Assembly: GCF_900168205.1 (NCBI RefSeq)
Contig: NZ_FUZE01000002.1
Span: 62,001-126,000 of the forward strand
Direction: 5' to 3'
Source of the DNA: Chryseobacterium balustinum
GTDB taxonomy: Bacteria; Bacteroidota; Bacteroidia; Flavobacteriales; Weeksellaceae
DNA length: 64,000 nt
A program made the position numbers and the translations under genes. The notes under the pieces were generated by a model. That model made no database searches. It was not told the origin of the DNA and saw only the letters and a list, made by a program, of their open reading frames with translations. Below are positions 44,254 through 52,389 of this stretch, piece by piece (the stretch's first letter is position 1; each line of letters opens with the position of its first letter).

Positions 44254-44284
44254 TTGCCTGAAAACCGCAATAGTTTTATATTTG
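44254..44284 (+). promoter_or_regulatory. Promoter of the TauE-type gene
   Basis: TTG (44254-44256), a 20-nt spacer, TATATTTG (44277-44284). The ATG follows at 44289, leaving a leader of only a few nucleotides. Confidence 0.5.
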
Positions 44285-44288
44285 TAGC

Positions 44289-45119
44289 ATGTCGGAGATC
44301 ATTATTCTTTTTCTTGGCGCTATCTCGGCCGGGCTTTTAGGTTCGCTCACCGGTTTGGGAGGTGGAGTTATCATTATCCCTTTATTAACGCTTGGTTTCG
44401 GTGTTCCTATGCATTATGCAATTGGTGCTTCATTGATTTCGGTAATCGGAACTTCTTCCGGAGCTGCCGTTGCTTTCGTAAAAGAAGGCTTTACCAATAT
44501 GAGGATCGGAATGTTTCTGGAGATTGCAACCACTTCAGGAGCAATTGTGGGAGCTTTGGTTTCCGGAATGCTGAATCCTAATACCATCGGGATCATCTTC
44601 GCAAGTATTCTTTTGCTTACGGTTATTTTAAATCTAAAAGGAAAACCCGATCATCAGGAAGCTTTAATTAAAGGAAGTGTTGAAGATAAGCTCAAGCTTT
44701 ATGGTACTTTTCCCGATAAAGGTGTTGTGAAAAACTATGCAGCAAGAAATACCATTCCCGGATTTTTCATGATGATGTTTGCAGGAGCAATGTCAGGACT
44801 TTTAGGAATCGGTTCCGGGGCTTTGAAAGTTTTGGCAATGGATAATATGATGAGACTGCCTTTCAAAGTTTCTACAACAACCAGTAACTTTATGATTGGA
44901 GTAACTGCCGTTGCAAGTTCACTAATCTATTTCCAGAGAGGAGAAATTATCCCCGTAATTGTAGCGCCTGTTTTAGTGGGTGTTGTGGTTGGAAGTTTTA
45001 TAGGATCTAAGACTTTAATGGTTTCAAAAACAAAGAAACTGAAGACATTTTTCGCAATTGTTATTACAATTCTTTCAGTTTACATGATGTATAACGGTAT
45101 TAGAAGCAATTTCTCATGA
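44289..45119 (+). CDS. TauE/SafE-family sulfite/anion exporter
   Basis: A 276-aa inner-membrane protein with about eight helices in two halves. The family signatures are LLGSLTGLGGGVIIIPLL in the first half and GLLGIGSGALKVLAMDNMM in the second. These transporters move sulfite, sulfoacetate or related anions, and the substrate here is not known. The stop overlaps the start of the DUF1634 gene in an ATGA arrangement, a pair often found together, so the two proteins probably act in one complex. Confidence 0.9.
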   Translation: MSEIIILFLGAISAGLLGSLTGLGGGVIIIPLLTLGFGVPMHYAIGASLISVIGTSSGAAVAFVKEGFTNMRIGMFLEIATTSGAIVGALVSGMLNPNTIGIIFASILLLTVILNLKGKPDHQEALIKGSVEDKLKLYGTFPDKGVVKNYAARNTIPGFFMMMFAGAMSGLLGIGSGALKVLAMDNMMRLPFKVSTTTSNFMIGVTAVASSLIYFQRGEIIPVIVAPVLVGVVVGSFIGSKTLMVSKTKKLKTFFAIVITILSVYMMYNGIRSNFS

Positions 45120-45499
45120 GAAAAGATTTTACAGATGTTGATCTTAACCGTTCTGTTGGGAATCTCCTTCGTTTGGGCGTTATTTTATCGGTTATCACTT
45201 CGCTGGTTGGTTTCGTGAAGCTTTTCATGGAAGGTTTCCAAATGCCCAGAAAATACAAGCTTCTTGACATGGGAACTTCTTCAGAGAAAGTCTGGAGTCA
45301 TTTTTGGGAAACACTTTGCAAAGGTGAAGGGATGGCCATCATTCAATTGGGAATTCTGATGCTAATTTTCACACCATTGATGAGAATTATTTTCGCATTA
45401 ATCGGTTACCTTAAAGAAAAAGATTACGTTTATGTGATCATATCTTCAATTGTTTTAGCAATTATGGCGGTGAGTTTCTTTACGGGTTATGCACATTAA
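45116..45499 (+). CDS. DUF1634 membrane protein
   Basis: A 127-aa membrane protein with three predicted helices (NLLRLGVILSVITSLVGFVKL; IIQLGILMLIFTPLMRIIFALIGYL; YVIISSIVLAIMAVSFFTGY). It overlaps the TauE-type gene by 4 nt and is translationally coupled to it. Function is unknown beyond its consistent pairing with TauE/SafE exporters, where an accessory role is inferred. Confidence 0.85.
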   Translation: MRKDFTDVDLNRSVGNLLRLGVILSVITSLVGFVKLFMEGFQMPRKYKLLDMGTSSEKVWSHFWETLCKGEGMAIIQLGILMLIFTPLMRIIFALIGYLKEKDYVYVIISSIVLAIMAVSFFTGYAH

Positions 45500-45532
45500 T
45501 TATAATTGATGATTGATCAACGATAATTGATT

Positions 45533-45910
45533 TTAGTTCTCATAAAATTCCAGCGGTAAATCATCCGGGTCTTGTGTAAAGAAAAATTCTTTTTCAGTAA
45601 ACTCATCAATTCGGATTTCTTCACAATTTAATCCTTTTTGAATTAATTCTTCACGTTTTTCGTTCACGTTTTCTACAGAGAATGCCAAATGTCTTAAGCC
45701 ACAAGATTCCGGTCTTGAAGGTCGTTGCGGAGGATTAGGAAAAGAAAATAGCTCAATCACATAATGATCTCCGATGGCTAAATCTAATTTATAAGATTGT
45801 CTTTCTTCACGATAAACCTCACGGATAATATTTAAACCTAAAATTTGAGTATAAAACTTTTTTGAAACCTCGTAATCTGAGCAAATGATGGCAATATGAT
45901 GAATTTTCAT
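45533..45910 (-). CDS. VOC-family glyoxalase-like protein (YaeR type)
   Basis: A 125-aa single-domain VOC protein. MKIHHIAIICSDYEVSKKFYTQILGL is the characteristic first beta-alpha module with the metal-site His, and GLRHLAFSVENV and EFFFTQDPDDLPLEFYE carry the second His and the C-terminal Glu. It is close to the YaeR/GloA2 group. Substrate unknown. It follows the frameshifted NTF2-like gene by 7 nt. Confidence 0.88.
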   Translation of the reverse strand: MKIHHIAIICSDYEVSKKFYTQILGLNIIREVYREERQSYKLDLAIGDHYVIELFSFPNPPQRPSRPESCGLRHLAFSVENVNEKREELIQKGLNCEEIRIDEFTEKEFFFTQDPDDLPLEFYEN

Positions 45911-45917
45911 TTTTAAA

Positions 45918-46354
45918 TTATTTATTACAGTTTGTTCTTCTTGTATCGATTAAATATTGAATTTTCCAGACATTATTTTGTTTGACTAACTGGAAGCTAT
46001 TGGCTCCGCAATGTGAAAATTTTCCTTTGTAATAGAATTCGTACGGTGTAAAAACGCTCGCTAAATTTCCATCAATGTTAATCGCTTCAAATTTAATCTT
46101 TTCGTCTGCATCATTCTTTGATAACTTAGAAAAAGAAGATAAGAAATTTTGTAGTTTTTCTGTTTTCACCACATCGCTTTTTGTTATCGTTTGTAAAATT
46201 GCATTATCTGCAAAAACAGATTTTATCATGATCGTATCTGCATTTTTCATTCCTGTAAAAGCTTTTCTACACTTTCTTTCACTAAATCACTGTCCGTTTT
46301 CTGTCCGAAGCAAAACGAGCTTAAAAGCAATAGAATGATGATAATCTTTCCCAT
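45918..46354 (-). pseudogene. Exported NTF2/SnoaL-like protein, frameshifted
   Basis: Two pieces in different frames. The 5' piece (46247-46354, minus) encodes 35 aa with a perfect signal peptide (MGKIIIILLLLSSFCFGQ) and then stops. The 3' piece (start 46250, 110 aa) is an NTF2/SnoaL-like domain containing MKNADTIMIKSVFADNAIL and ending SFQLVKQNNVWKIQYLIDTR. A one-base deletion in the CTTTTA run near 46256-46262 accounts for the break; restoring one T would join them. So this is a pseudogene, or the assembly has a one-base error there. I see no good programmed-slippage signal. Confidence 0.75.
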
Positions 46355-46470
46355 ACTACGAAATTTAAACTTTAAAATTAAAAAATATATGGTTTAACAG
46401 CGCTATTTAAATCAAAACTGGCACGAAATTACCTGAAAATAACTTATTTTTATTTTATATCTGAAGAAAT

Positions 46471-47553
46471 ATGTGGGAAACTTACCTTGTTCTAAGTGCT
46501 TTATTACTGATTTTAACCATTTTACCGAAAATTCCGAGCCCGCATTGGATTTTTCGCTTTCCCGATTTTGGTAAAATTCAGATCACTTATTTTACAATCA
46601 TCACTTTCGCTTTCGGATTTATCATCGAAAAAACAGAATATTTCTGGTATCTGCAAGGTTTATTATTGGCTATGATTATTTATCATGGGATTACTTTAAT
46701 TAAATACACCCCGCTTTATAAAGTCAAAAAACATCCACAAACAAAGAACTCTTCAAAAAAATATCATTTCATTTCTGCCAATGTTTATCAGTTTAATACA
46801 GATTTTGAAAAGTTTATTCAATTAATCAACAAAAATAAACCTGAGATATTCTTAACAATGGAAAGCAATGGCAATTGGGAAAAAGCGCTGCAGGCTTTAG
46901 AAAAAGATTATCCTTACCAACATAAAGTTACGCTTGAAAATACATACGGAATGCATTTTTATTCTAAAATAAAAATTGAAGAATCAAAAACGCATTATTT
47001 TGTAGCGGATGACATTCCGAGTATTGAAGCACATTTAAAAACCGAAGATGGTTTTGAATTTGTATTTTTTGGAGTTCATCCTCCACCGCCAAGTCCGACC
47101 GAAGAAGAAACTTCAAAAGAAAGAGATGGTGATATTCTCAGTGTTGCCAAAAGAGTAACCGAAATAAAAAAACCGGTGATCGTTGTAGGTGATTTCAATA
47201 ATGTTGCATGGTCTAAATCTTCCATTTTATTCAGAAAGACGAGTCATTTAATTGATCCTAGAGTCGGACATGACTTTGTGTCTACTTTTCATGCAAAATA
47301 CAGGCTTTTCAGATTTCCTATTGACCTGATGTTTCATAGTGAAGACATTTTCATCAAAGATTTAAAAACATTAGAAAATTTCGGTTCAGACCATCTTCCT
47401 GTCTATTGCGAATTTTTCATCGATCATCACAATGATGATCAGGAAGAACGTGTAGAAGAGGCTGATTCTGAAGAAAAAGCCGAAGCTGAGGAAATGATAG
47501 AAGAAGGAAAAGAAGAAGACGGAGAGCGTGATGCGGTGGTGACTGAAGATTGA
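46471..47553 (+). CDS. Membrane-anchored endonuclease/exonuclease/phosphatase-family protein
   Basis: A 360-aa protein with three N-terminal helices (residues about 2-90), then an EEP-fold domain. Motifs: HFISANVYQFN (N-terminal strand), VVGDFNNVAWS (metal/catalytic Asp-Asn) and the GSDHLPVYCEF C-terminal Asp-His. The active site probably faces the periplasm. An unusual low-complexity acidic tail of about 40 aa, more than half Glu/Asp, follows the catalytic domain. Substrate unknown (phospholipid or nucleic acid). Confidence 0.85.
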   Translation: MWETYLVLSALLLILTILPKIPSPHWIFRFPDFGKIQITYFTIITFAFGFIIEKTEYFWYLQGLLLAMIIYHGITLIKYTPLYKVKKHPQTKNSSKKYHFISANVYQFNTDFEKFIQLINKNKPEIFLTMESNGNWEKALQALEKDYPYQHKVTLENTYGMHFYSKIKIEESKTHYFVADDIPSIEAHLKTEDGFEFVFFGVHPPPPSPTEEETSKERDGDILSVAKRVTEIKKPVIVVGDFNNVAWSKSSILFRKTSHLIDPRVGHDFVSTFHAKYRLFRFPIDLMFHSEDIFIKDLKTLENFGSDHLPVYCEFFIDHHNDDQEERVEEADSEEKAEAEEMIEEGKEEDGERDAVVTED

Positions 47554-47585
47554 TAAATACCCCTAAAAACCCAGATTAGATATTT

Positions 47586-48281
47586 TTATTGAATCTCAGT
47601 CGATTTATTTTTACTTCTGAGATAAAGACTTCCTGTAAACATGACAAAAAGAACTCCAACGATGAATCCGCCAATCACATCTGTAAACCAATGTGCTCCC
47701 AAATAAATACGTGAAAAAGCTCCCAAAACAATCATTGCTAAACAAATTGATGAAATCATTATTTTCCAGGATAATTTTAAAATACTCGAAGAAATAGCAA
47801 TCACCATCAATGTTCCGAAAAAAGCAGTATAAAATAAAACATGACCGCTGGGAAAGCTTTGATAGTGTGTTTCTTCAACTATTCTTACAAAATCTGTAGT
47901 AGGTCTTGGACGGTCGATAAGCATTTTTAAAACATAACTTACACCGCCAGATAAAAGACATGACAATACAAAAAAAGCTTCTTTAATATATTTGAATGCA
48001 AAGAAAATTATAGAAAACACAATAACCATAATCGCTGCCACATAAACAGTTCCCAGCCAACTGAAACCTTTCATCAAAACATCTAAAATGGCACTTGGCT
48101 CTTCCTGCAACTCCTGAGAAACGAGAAGATCCCAAGATTTTGGGGATGAATCAACAACATAAAAACTCAAAAGGAGAAAAACAATGATAAAAAAAATAGA
48201 AAAACATAGAAATAGTGTTTTTCTTTTATCTCTGAAATAGGTTGAGAAATTACTCAGAAACTCATTATTTTTGAACTCCAT
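47586..48281 (-). CDS. PAP2-family membrane phosphatase
   Basis: A 231-aa protein with about five or six helices and the three PAP2 motifs: KMLIDRPRP (KX6RP), SFPSGH (PSGH) and SRIYLGAHWFTDV (SRX5H). It would dephosphorylate a membrane lipid such as phosphatidic acid or undecaprenyl pyrophosphate. Which one is unclear from sequence alone. It is convergent with the EEP gene, with 32 nt between them. Confidence 0.92.
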   Translation of the reverse strand: MEFKNNEFLSNFSTYFRDKRKTLFLCFSIFFIIVFLLLSFYVVDSSPKSWDLLVSQELQEEPSAILDVLMKGFSWLGTVYVAAIMVIVFSIIFFAFKYIKEAFFVLSCLLSGGVSYVLKMLIDRPRPTTDFVRIVEETHYQSFPSGHVLFYTAFFGTLMVIAISSSILKLSWKIMISSICLAMIVLGAFSRIYLGAHWFTDVIGGFIVGVLFVMFTGSLYLRSKNKSTEIQ

Positions 48282-48465
48282 ATGATATGCTGAATTTGAA
48301 TTGTTTTAATTGAATAATCATTTGGGTTGCAAATTTGATGCAAATCATTTCTAAACTAACAAATTAATTATTTTTATTTTTCTAAATTTATTTCTACTAA
48401 GTTTTCAGAAACTTTATGAATGTCAAATGCATGTTTCAGTACAATAAAATTGATTCTGATTTAAT

Positions 48466-48897
48466 ATGAAAAAGCAAATCGCAAAATTGATTGGTTCAGG
48501 AATATTTGCCAGTTTTTTGGCAGGAACCATTTTTATGATTGGATTTTTAATTATTATTGATATGCAAACTCCAAATCATTATGAAGACGGAAGGCCAAAA
48601 ATGAATTGTTTTGGCGGTTTGCAATACGGAATCGCAATAGGAATTCAAATCTTAATAGCGTTACTTAATTTACCCGCTTTTTTAATTCTATTCAGACAAA
48701 TCAGAAGAAATAAATACTTTACATTTCTGGCATTTTTCGCAGGATACATTCTTTATTTATTTACAATTTTTGCAAGTCTTTCGGAGTTTTCAGGCGAAGA
48801 ATATGTTATCATTATTCCCTGGGTTAACTTTTTGGTGTGGATTTTTTATTATTTTAAATTGAGAAAAATGATTAACAGAAATGATGATAATCAATAA
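48466..48897 (+). CDS. Hypothetical four-helix membrane protein
   Basis: A 143-aa protein with four hydrophobic helices and a short hydrophilic loop (DMQTPNHYEDGRPKMNCFGG) between the first two. No family is recognised. It is monocistronic, and its stop lies 63 nt before the left inverted repeat of the GIY-YIG unit. Confidence 0.65.
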   Translation: MKKQIAKLIGSGIFASFLAGTIFMIGFLIIIDMQTPNHYEDGRPKMNCFGGLQYGIAIGIQILIALLNLPAFLILFRQIRRNKYFTFLAFFAGYILYLFTIFASLSEFSGEEYVIIIPWVNFLVWIFYYFKLRKMINRNDDNQ

Positions 48898-48960
48898 AAT
48901 TTCACATTCACTTTAGCTCTTCTGAAAAAAATGGATCCAGGAAGAATAAATCATGCTCAA

Positions 48961-49372
48961 TTTGTCATTCCGTAGGAATCTAAGCTATTTTATAATTACA
49001 TTTCAAATAAATGATTCCAAAAATCTAAATTGGGATTAACACATCTTATCAATTCTAATTTTTTATTTCTGGAGAAATTCTTAATCTCTTTTTCCCTTTC
49101 AATTGCCTTATGAACCCATCCAAATTTTTCATAATAGATTAGAAACTCAGCATTATATTTAGCTGTGAAGCTATTTTCATTTTGTTTGGTAGAATGTTGA
49201 AATAATCTTTTATGAAGATTATTTGTAATACCTGTGTACAAAACAGTTTTTCTTTTATTTGTAAGGATGTAAACATAGAATGTATAAATACCTTCAGAAA
49301 ATTCTATCATTGTGTTGTTCCATTTTTATTCTTACACCTTAGAGATTGCTTAGATTCCTACGGAATGACAAA
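48961..49372. mobile_element. Candidate GIY-YIG mobile unit with 25-bp terminal inverted repeats
   Basis: The unit is 412 bp. The left end at 48961-48985 (TTTGTCATTCCGTAGGAATC...) and the right end at 49348-49372 are exact reverse complements over 25 bp. Between them is a single small gene for a GIY-YIG nuclease. No clear target-site duplication abuts the ends. Related shorter ends occur at 43543 and 60732. The mobile nature is inferred from structure only. Confidence 0.6.
48996..49310 (-). CDS. GIY-YIG domain endonuclease-like protein
   Basis: A 104-aa protein consisting almost only of the GIY-YIG fold: YVYILTNKRK (the GIY strand), VLYTGITNNLHKRLFQH (the YIG strand, written YTG, with the catalytic Arg), and AIEREKEIKN with the catalytic Glu. 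This is the short YhbQ/UPF0213-like form, abundant in flavobacteria. It ends WNHLFEM. It is framed by perfect 25-bp inverted repeats, so it may act on those ends. Function in vivo is unknown. Confidence 0.88.
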   Translation of the reverse strand: MIEFSEGIYTFYVYILTNKRKTVLYTGITNNLHKRLFQHSTKQNENSFTAKYNAEFLIYYEKFGWVHKAIEREKEIKNFSRNKKLELIRCVNPNLDFWNHLFEM

Positions 49373-49451
49373 CGGTATGCTTAAATAAGTAATAAATTTA
49401 ATAAAAAAACATTACAAAAACTTATTCTCAGTTAATAATATAAAAGCAAAA

Positions 49452-49474
49452 AAGCGAACTAAATAAGCTCGCTT
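49452..49474 (-). terminator. Weak hairpin after mvaD
   Basis: AAGCGA (49452-49457) and TCGCTT (49469-49474) with an A run to the left lie 22 nt past the mvaD stop on the minus strand. Confidence 0.5.
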
Positions 49475-49495
49475 CTATTAATATGTTTTTTCATT

Positions 49496-50554
49496 CTAAA
49501 ACTTCATCACATCCTTCACTACTCCATTTTTCTGAGTATGTTGCAGCAATTCAGCTTCGATAAAAGTTTTTATTTTTTCTTCTGAACCGTCATTTGGAAA
49601 TAGTAAGTGAACATTTGCACCGGCATCTAAAGTGAAGAATAAAGGTAAATCGGTTTCTCTTCTGAAATCCCAAATTTTATTGATCACTTCTAAAGTTCCT
49701 GTTTTCATTAAAATAAATGCAGGGTCGCTCATCATCATCATCGCATGAAGCGTCAATGCTTCGTGTTCTACTAATTTTATAAAATGTTGCATATCTCCGC
49801 TTTTCAAGATTTCTTTCATGGGAACAAAATTTTCTCTTGCCTCTTGAAATCTTCTTTCAGCATAAGGATTCGTATTCATCAAACCATGACCAACTGTAGA
49901 AGAAACGCTTTTTACTCCTTCATGAATCAGTAAAACCCAATCGTTAAAATCTTTAAAAATATCATGAATTTCTGTATTAGGATATTGTACTGCGAACAAG
50001 TCTGAACTTCCATTTACCTGATCAGATTCACCCCAAACAACCAATCCGTTGTAAAGGCTTCTGCAAGCACTTCCACTCCCTAATCTTGCTAAAAAAGAGG
50101 CTTTTGTTAAAGATTCTTCGTCAGATTTTTTTCCGGAAAAACTTTCATCCAATTTCATCAGACATTTTGCAATCGCTCCAAACCCTGATGCTGAACTCGC
50201 AATTCCTGAACTGTGAGGAAATGTGTTTTCTGTTTTAATGATATATTTTCCTTGTAGAATCCAAGGAAGATACTGCTCGATATTTTTAAAATATTTTTCA
50301 ATTTTTTCGGCAAATTTTACTTCTTCGTTTCCTGATAGAAAAGTTTGCACAAAAAATGCTTCGTTGGCAACAAACTCCATCTCAGTATTTGTTTTGCAGT
50401 GATTTAATGTAAAACTGATACTCGGATTTGCAGGAATCTGATCCTTATACTTCCCCCAATATTTAATCAAGGCAATATTTGACGGGCAGCTTTCTGAAAC
50501 CGTTTTAGATTGTATATTAAATTCTTTTTTTCCTAAAAATTCTTGTGTTGTCAT
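49496..50554 (-). CDS. mvaD: Diphosphomevalonate decarboxylase
   Basis: A 352-aa GHMP-superfamily enzyme that converts mevalonate diphosphate to isopentenyl diphosphate with ATP. CPSNIALIKYWGKY (about residues 24-37) is the decarboxylase signature, and TFPHSSGIASSASGFGAIAKC is the ATP-binding loop, with ARLGSGSACRSLYNG after it. Its presence shows that isoprenoids are made by the mevalonate route, typical of flavobacteria. It lies downstream of the acyl-CoA ligase gene with a 62-nt gap, possibly in the same transcript. Confidence 0.95.
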   Translation of the reverse strand: MTTQEFLGKKEFNIQSKTVSESCPSNIALIKYWGKYKDQIPANPSISFTLNHCKTNTEMEFVANEAFFVQTFLSGNEEVKFAEKIEKYFKNIEQYLPWILQGKYIIKTENTFPHSSGIASSASGFGAIAKCLMKLDESFSGKKSDEESLTKASFLARLGSGSACRSLYNGLVVWGESDQVNGSSDLFAVQYPNTEIHDIFKDFNDWVLLIHEGVKSVSSTVGHGLMNTNPYAERRFQEARENFVPMKEILKSGDMQHFIKLVEHEALTLHAMMMMSDPAFILMKTGTLEVINKIWDFRRETDLPLFFTLDAGANVHLLFPNDGSEEKIKTFIEAELLQHTQKNGVVKDVMKF

Positions 50555-50616
50555 CGTTTAATTACTAAACTTTTAATTTTTATATTTTTTGTATCAACCT
50601 AAATTTCAACCTCACA

Positions 50617-52389
50617 TTAATACATCTTTTCAATAATATCTGCATATTTTTTCAGCACGATATTTCTTTTCACTTTTAAAGTTGGGGTAATTTCTCCAGT
50701 ACCAATTTCAAACTCAGAAGGCATTAAAGTAAATTTCTTCACCTTTTCAAAGTCAGAAAGATGCTTTTGAAATTCGTTTACTTTTTCCTTGTAAAAATCT
50801 TGTATTTCTTTCTTTTTTACAATTTCTTCCCAATTGGTAAAAGGGATATTTTTCTTTTGAAGATATTCTTTCAAAAATTCAAAATTAGGAACAATCAAGG
50901 CAGAAACAAATTGTTTTCCTTCTGCGATCAAAACAATCTGCTGGATAAAATTATTATTGGTCAACAAATTTTCGATCATTTGCGGGGCAATATATTTTCC
51001 ATTGGATGTTTTCATCAGATCTTTTATTCTGTCGGTAATAAACAGATTTCCTTTTTCATCAAACTTTCCGGCATCGCCGGTTTTGAACCAACCATCCTGA
51101 GTAAAAACTTTTTCGGTTTCTTCGGGTTTGCTGTAATACCCTTTCATAATACCGTTTCCTTTTGCCTGAATTTCGTCTTGTTCACCAATACGAATTTCAA
51201 CACCCGACAAAGGTTTTCCACAACTTCCGTGCTCAAAATTTGTGAATGGAAAAGCTGTTAAAGTCGCGGTAGTTTCCGTAAGACCGTAACCAACAGTAAG
51301 ATGAATGTTCACCGACTCAAAAAACTGGGTAACTTCCGGCGACAAGGAAGCGCCTCCGCAAGGCATAAACCAAAGTCTACCGCCCATTTTCTCTTTAATT
51401 TTACTGTAAACCAGCAATTCGGCAAATGTTTCTTTTATTTTTAATCCGAATGGAATTTCTTTTTCAGTTCTTCTTAATTCTCCGGTTTGTCTACCTGTTT
51501 CCAAAGCCCAGTTAAAGATTTTCTTTTTTAATGACGAACCTTCTTCCGCTTTTTCTAAAACTCCGGCATATACCTTCTGGAAAAACCTCGGTACCGCACA
51601 CATCATCGTTGGCTTCACTTCTTCCAAGGCTTTGGCGATATTTTTCGGGTCTTCTAGAAAATAAACTCTTGCTCCGCCGTACAAACAAAGCAAGCTCCAG
51701 CTTCTTTCGAAAACGTGAGTTAAAGGTAAAAATGCTAATGAAAGCTCTTCTTCAAAATTTTTAAATTTAAAAAATTCAAAATGAGCATCAAATGCTTTAG
51801 TGAAATTTCCATGCGTTAGCATCACTCCTTTCGGCATTCCTGTCGTTCCGGAAGTATAAATAATGGTGGCTAAATCATCATCATTTTTAGAAATAATGTC
51901 AAGTTCCGGAGAAGATTTGGCAATAAAGTCTTCAAGATAAAAACTGCTGAATTCTTTCTTAATCCAGACTGCTTTTTTAGAAACAATAATTGTTTTAAGA
52001 TAATTATCTGCGTCTTCTTTTTTCAAAATTTCAAGACATCCGTCATATTGTACCTGATCTCCAACCAAAACAATTTTTGCACCCGAATCTTTCAATATAA
52101 ATTCTGCCTGTTCAGCATTATTGGTAGAATAAATAGGGACTGTAATGGCACCAATTGACATGCCCGCCAAATCGAAAATCATCCATTCTGCAGAATTTTC
52201 GGCATAGATCGCTACTTTATCATTTTCCCCAACACCCGAATCTTTCAGCGCATTGGCCGTTTTATAAACAATTTCGCCAAACTTTTTCCAGCTCAATTCT
52301 TTCCAGCCTTCCTTTTTCTTGAAACCTACTGCCGATTTTAAAGGATACTTTTCTATATTTTTTTTAATAATTGCCTCTGCAAGATTCAT
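50617..52389 (-). CDS. Long-chain acyl-CoA synthetase (AMP-binding)
   Basis: A 590-aa adenylate-forming enzyme that activates long-chain fatty acids to acyl-CoA. The AMP motif IIYTSGTTGMPKGVML is at about residues 178-193, YGLTETTATLT is the A5-like motif, and GWFKTGDAGKFDEKGNLFITDRIKDLMKTSNGKYIAPQ the A7/A8 region. Length fits the bacterial FAA1/FadD15-like group. Its start overlaps the stop of the epimerase gene by one base, so the two are translated as a pair. Confidence 0.94.
   Translation of the reverse strand: MNLAEAIIKKNIEKYPLKSAVGFKKKEGWKELSWKKFGEIVYKTANALKDSGVGENDKVAIYAENSAEWMIFDLAGMSIGAITVPIYSTNNAEQAEFILKDSGAKIVLVGDQVQYDGCLEILKKEDADNYLKTIIVSKKAVWIKKEFSSFYLEDFIAKSSPELDIISKNDDDLATIIYTSGTTGMPKGVMLTHGNFTKAFDAHFEFFKFKNFEEELSLAFLPLTHVFERSWSLLCLYGGARVYFLEDPKNIAKALEEVKPTMMCAVPRFFQKVYAGVLEKAEEGSSLKKKIFNWALETGRQTGELRRTEKEIPFGLKIKETFAELLVYSKIKEKMGGRLWFMPCGGASLSPEVTQFFESVNIHLTVGYGLTETTATLTAFPFTNFEHGSCGKPLSGVEIRIGEQDEIQAKGNGIMKGYYSKPEETEKVFTQDGWFKTGDAGKFDEKGNLFITDRIKDLMKTSNGKYIAPQMIENLLTNNNFIQQIVLIAEGKQFVSALIVPNFEFLKEYLQKKNIPFTNWEEIVKKKEIQDFYKEKVNEFQKHLSDFEKVKKFTLMPSEFEIGTGEITPTLKVKRNIVLKKYADIIEKMY

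Noticed and set aside
46240..46270. Programmed -1 frameshifting in the NTF2-like gene
   Set aside because: No X XXY YYZ slippery heptamer in the proper frame and no clear downstream structure. A simple one-base deletion explains the data better.
50761..51261. Plus-strand ORF of 166 aa within the acyl-CoA ligase gene
   Set aside because: Very rich in Phe, Leu and Ile, as expected for an antisense frame of an AT-rich gene, and overlaps conserved ligase motifs.
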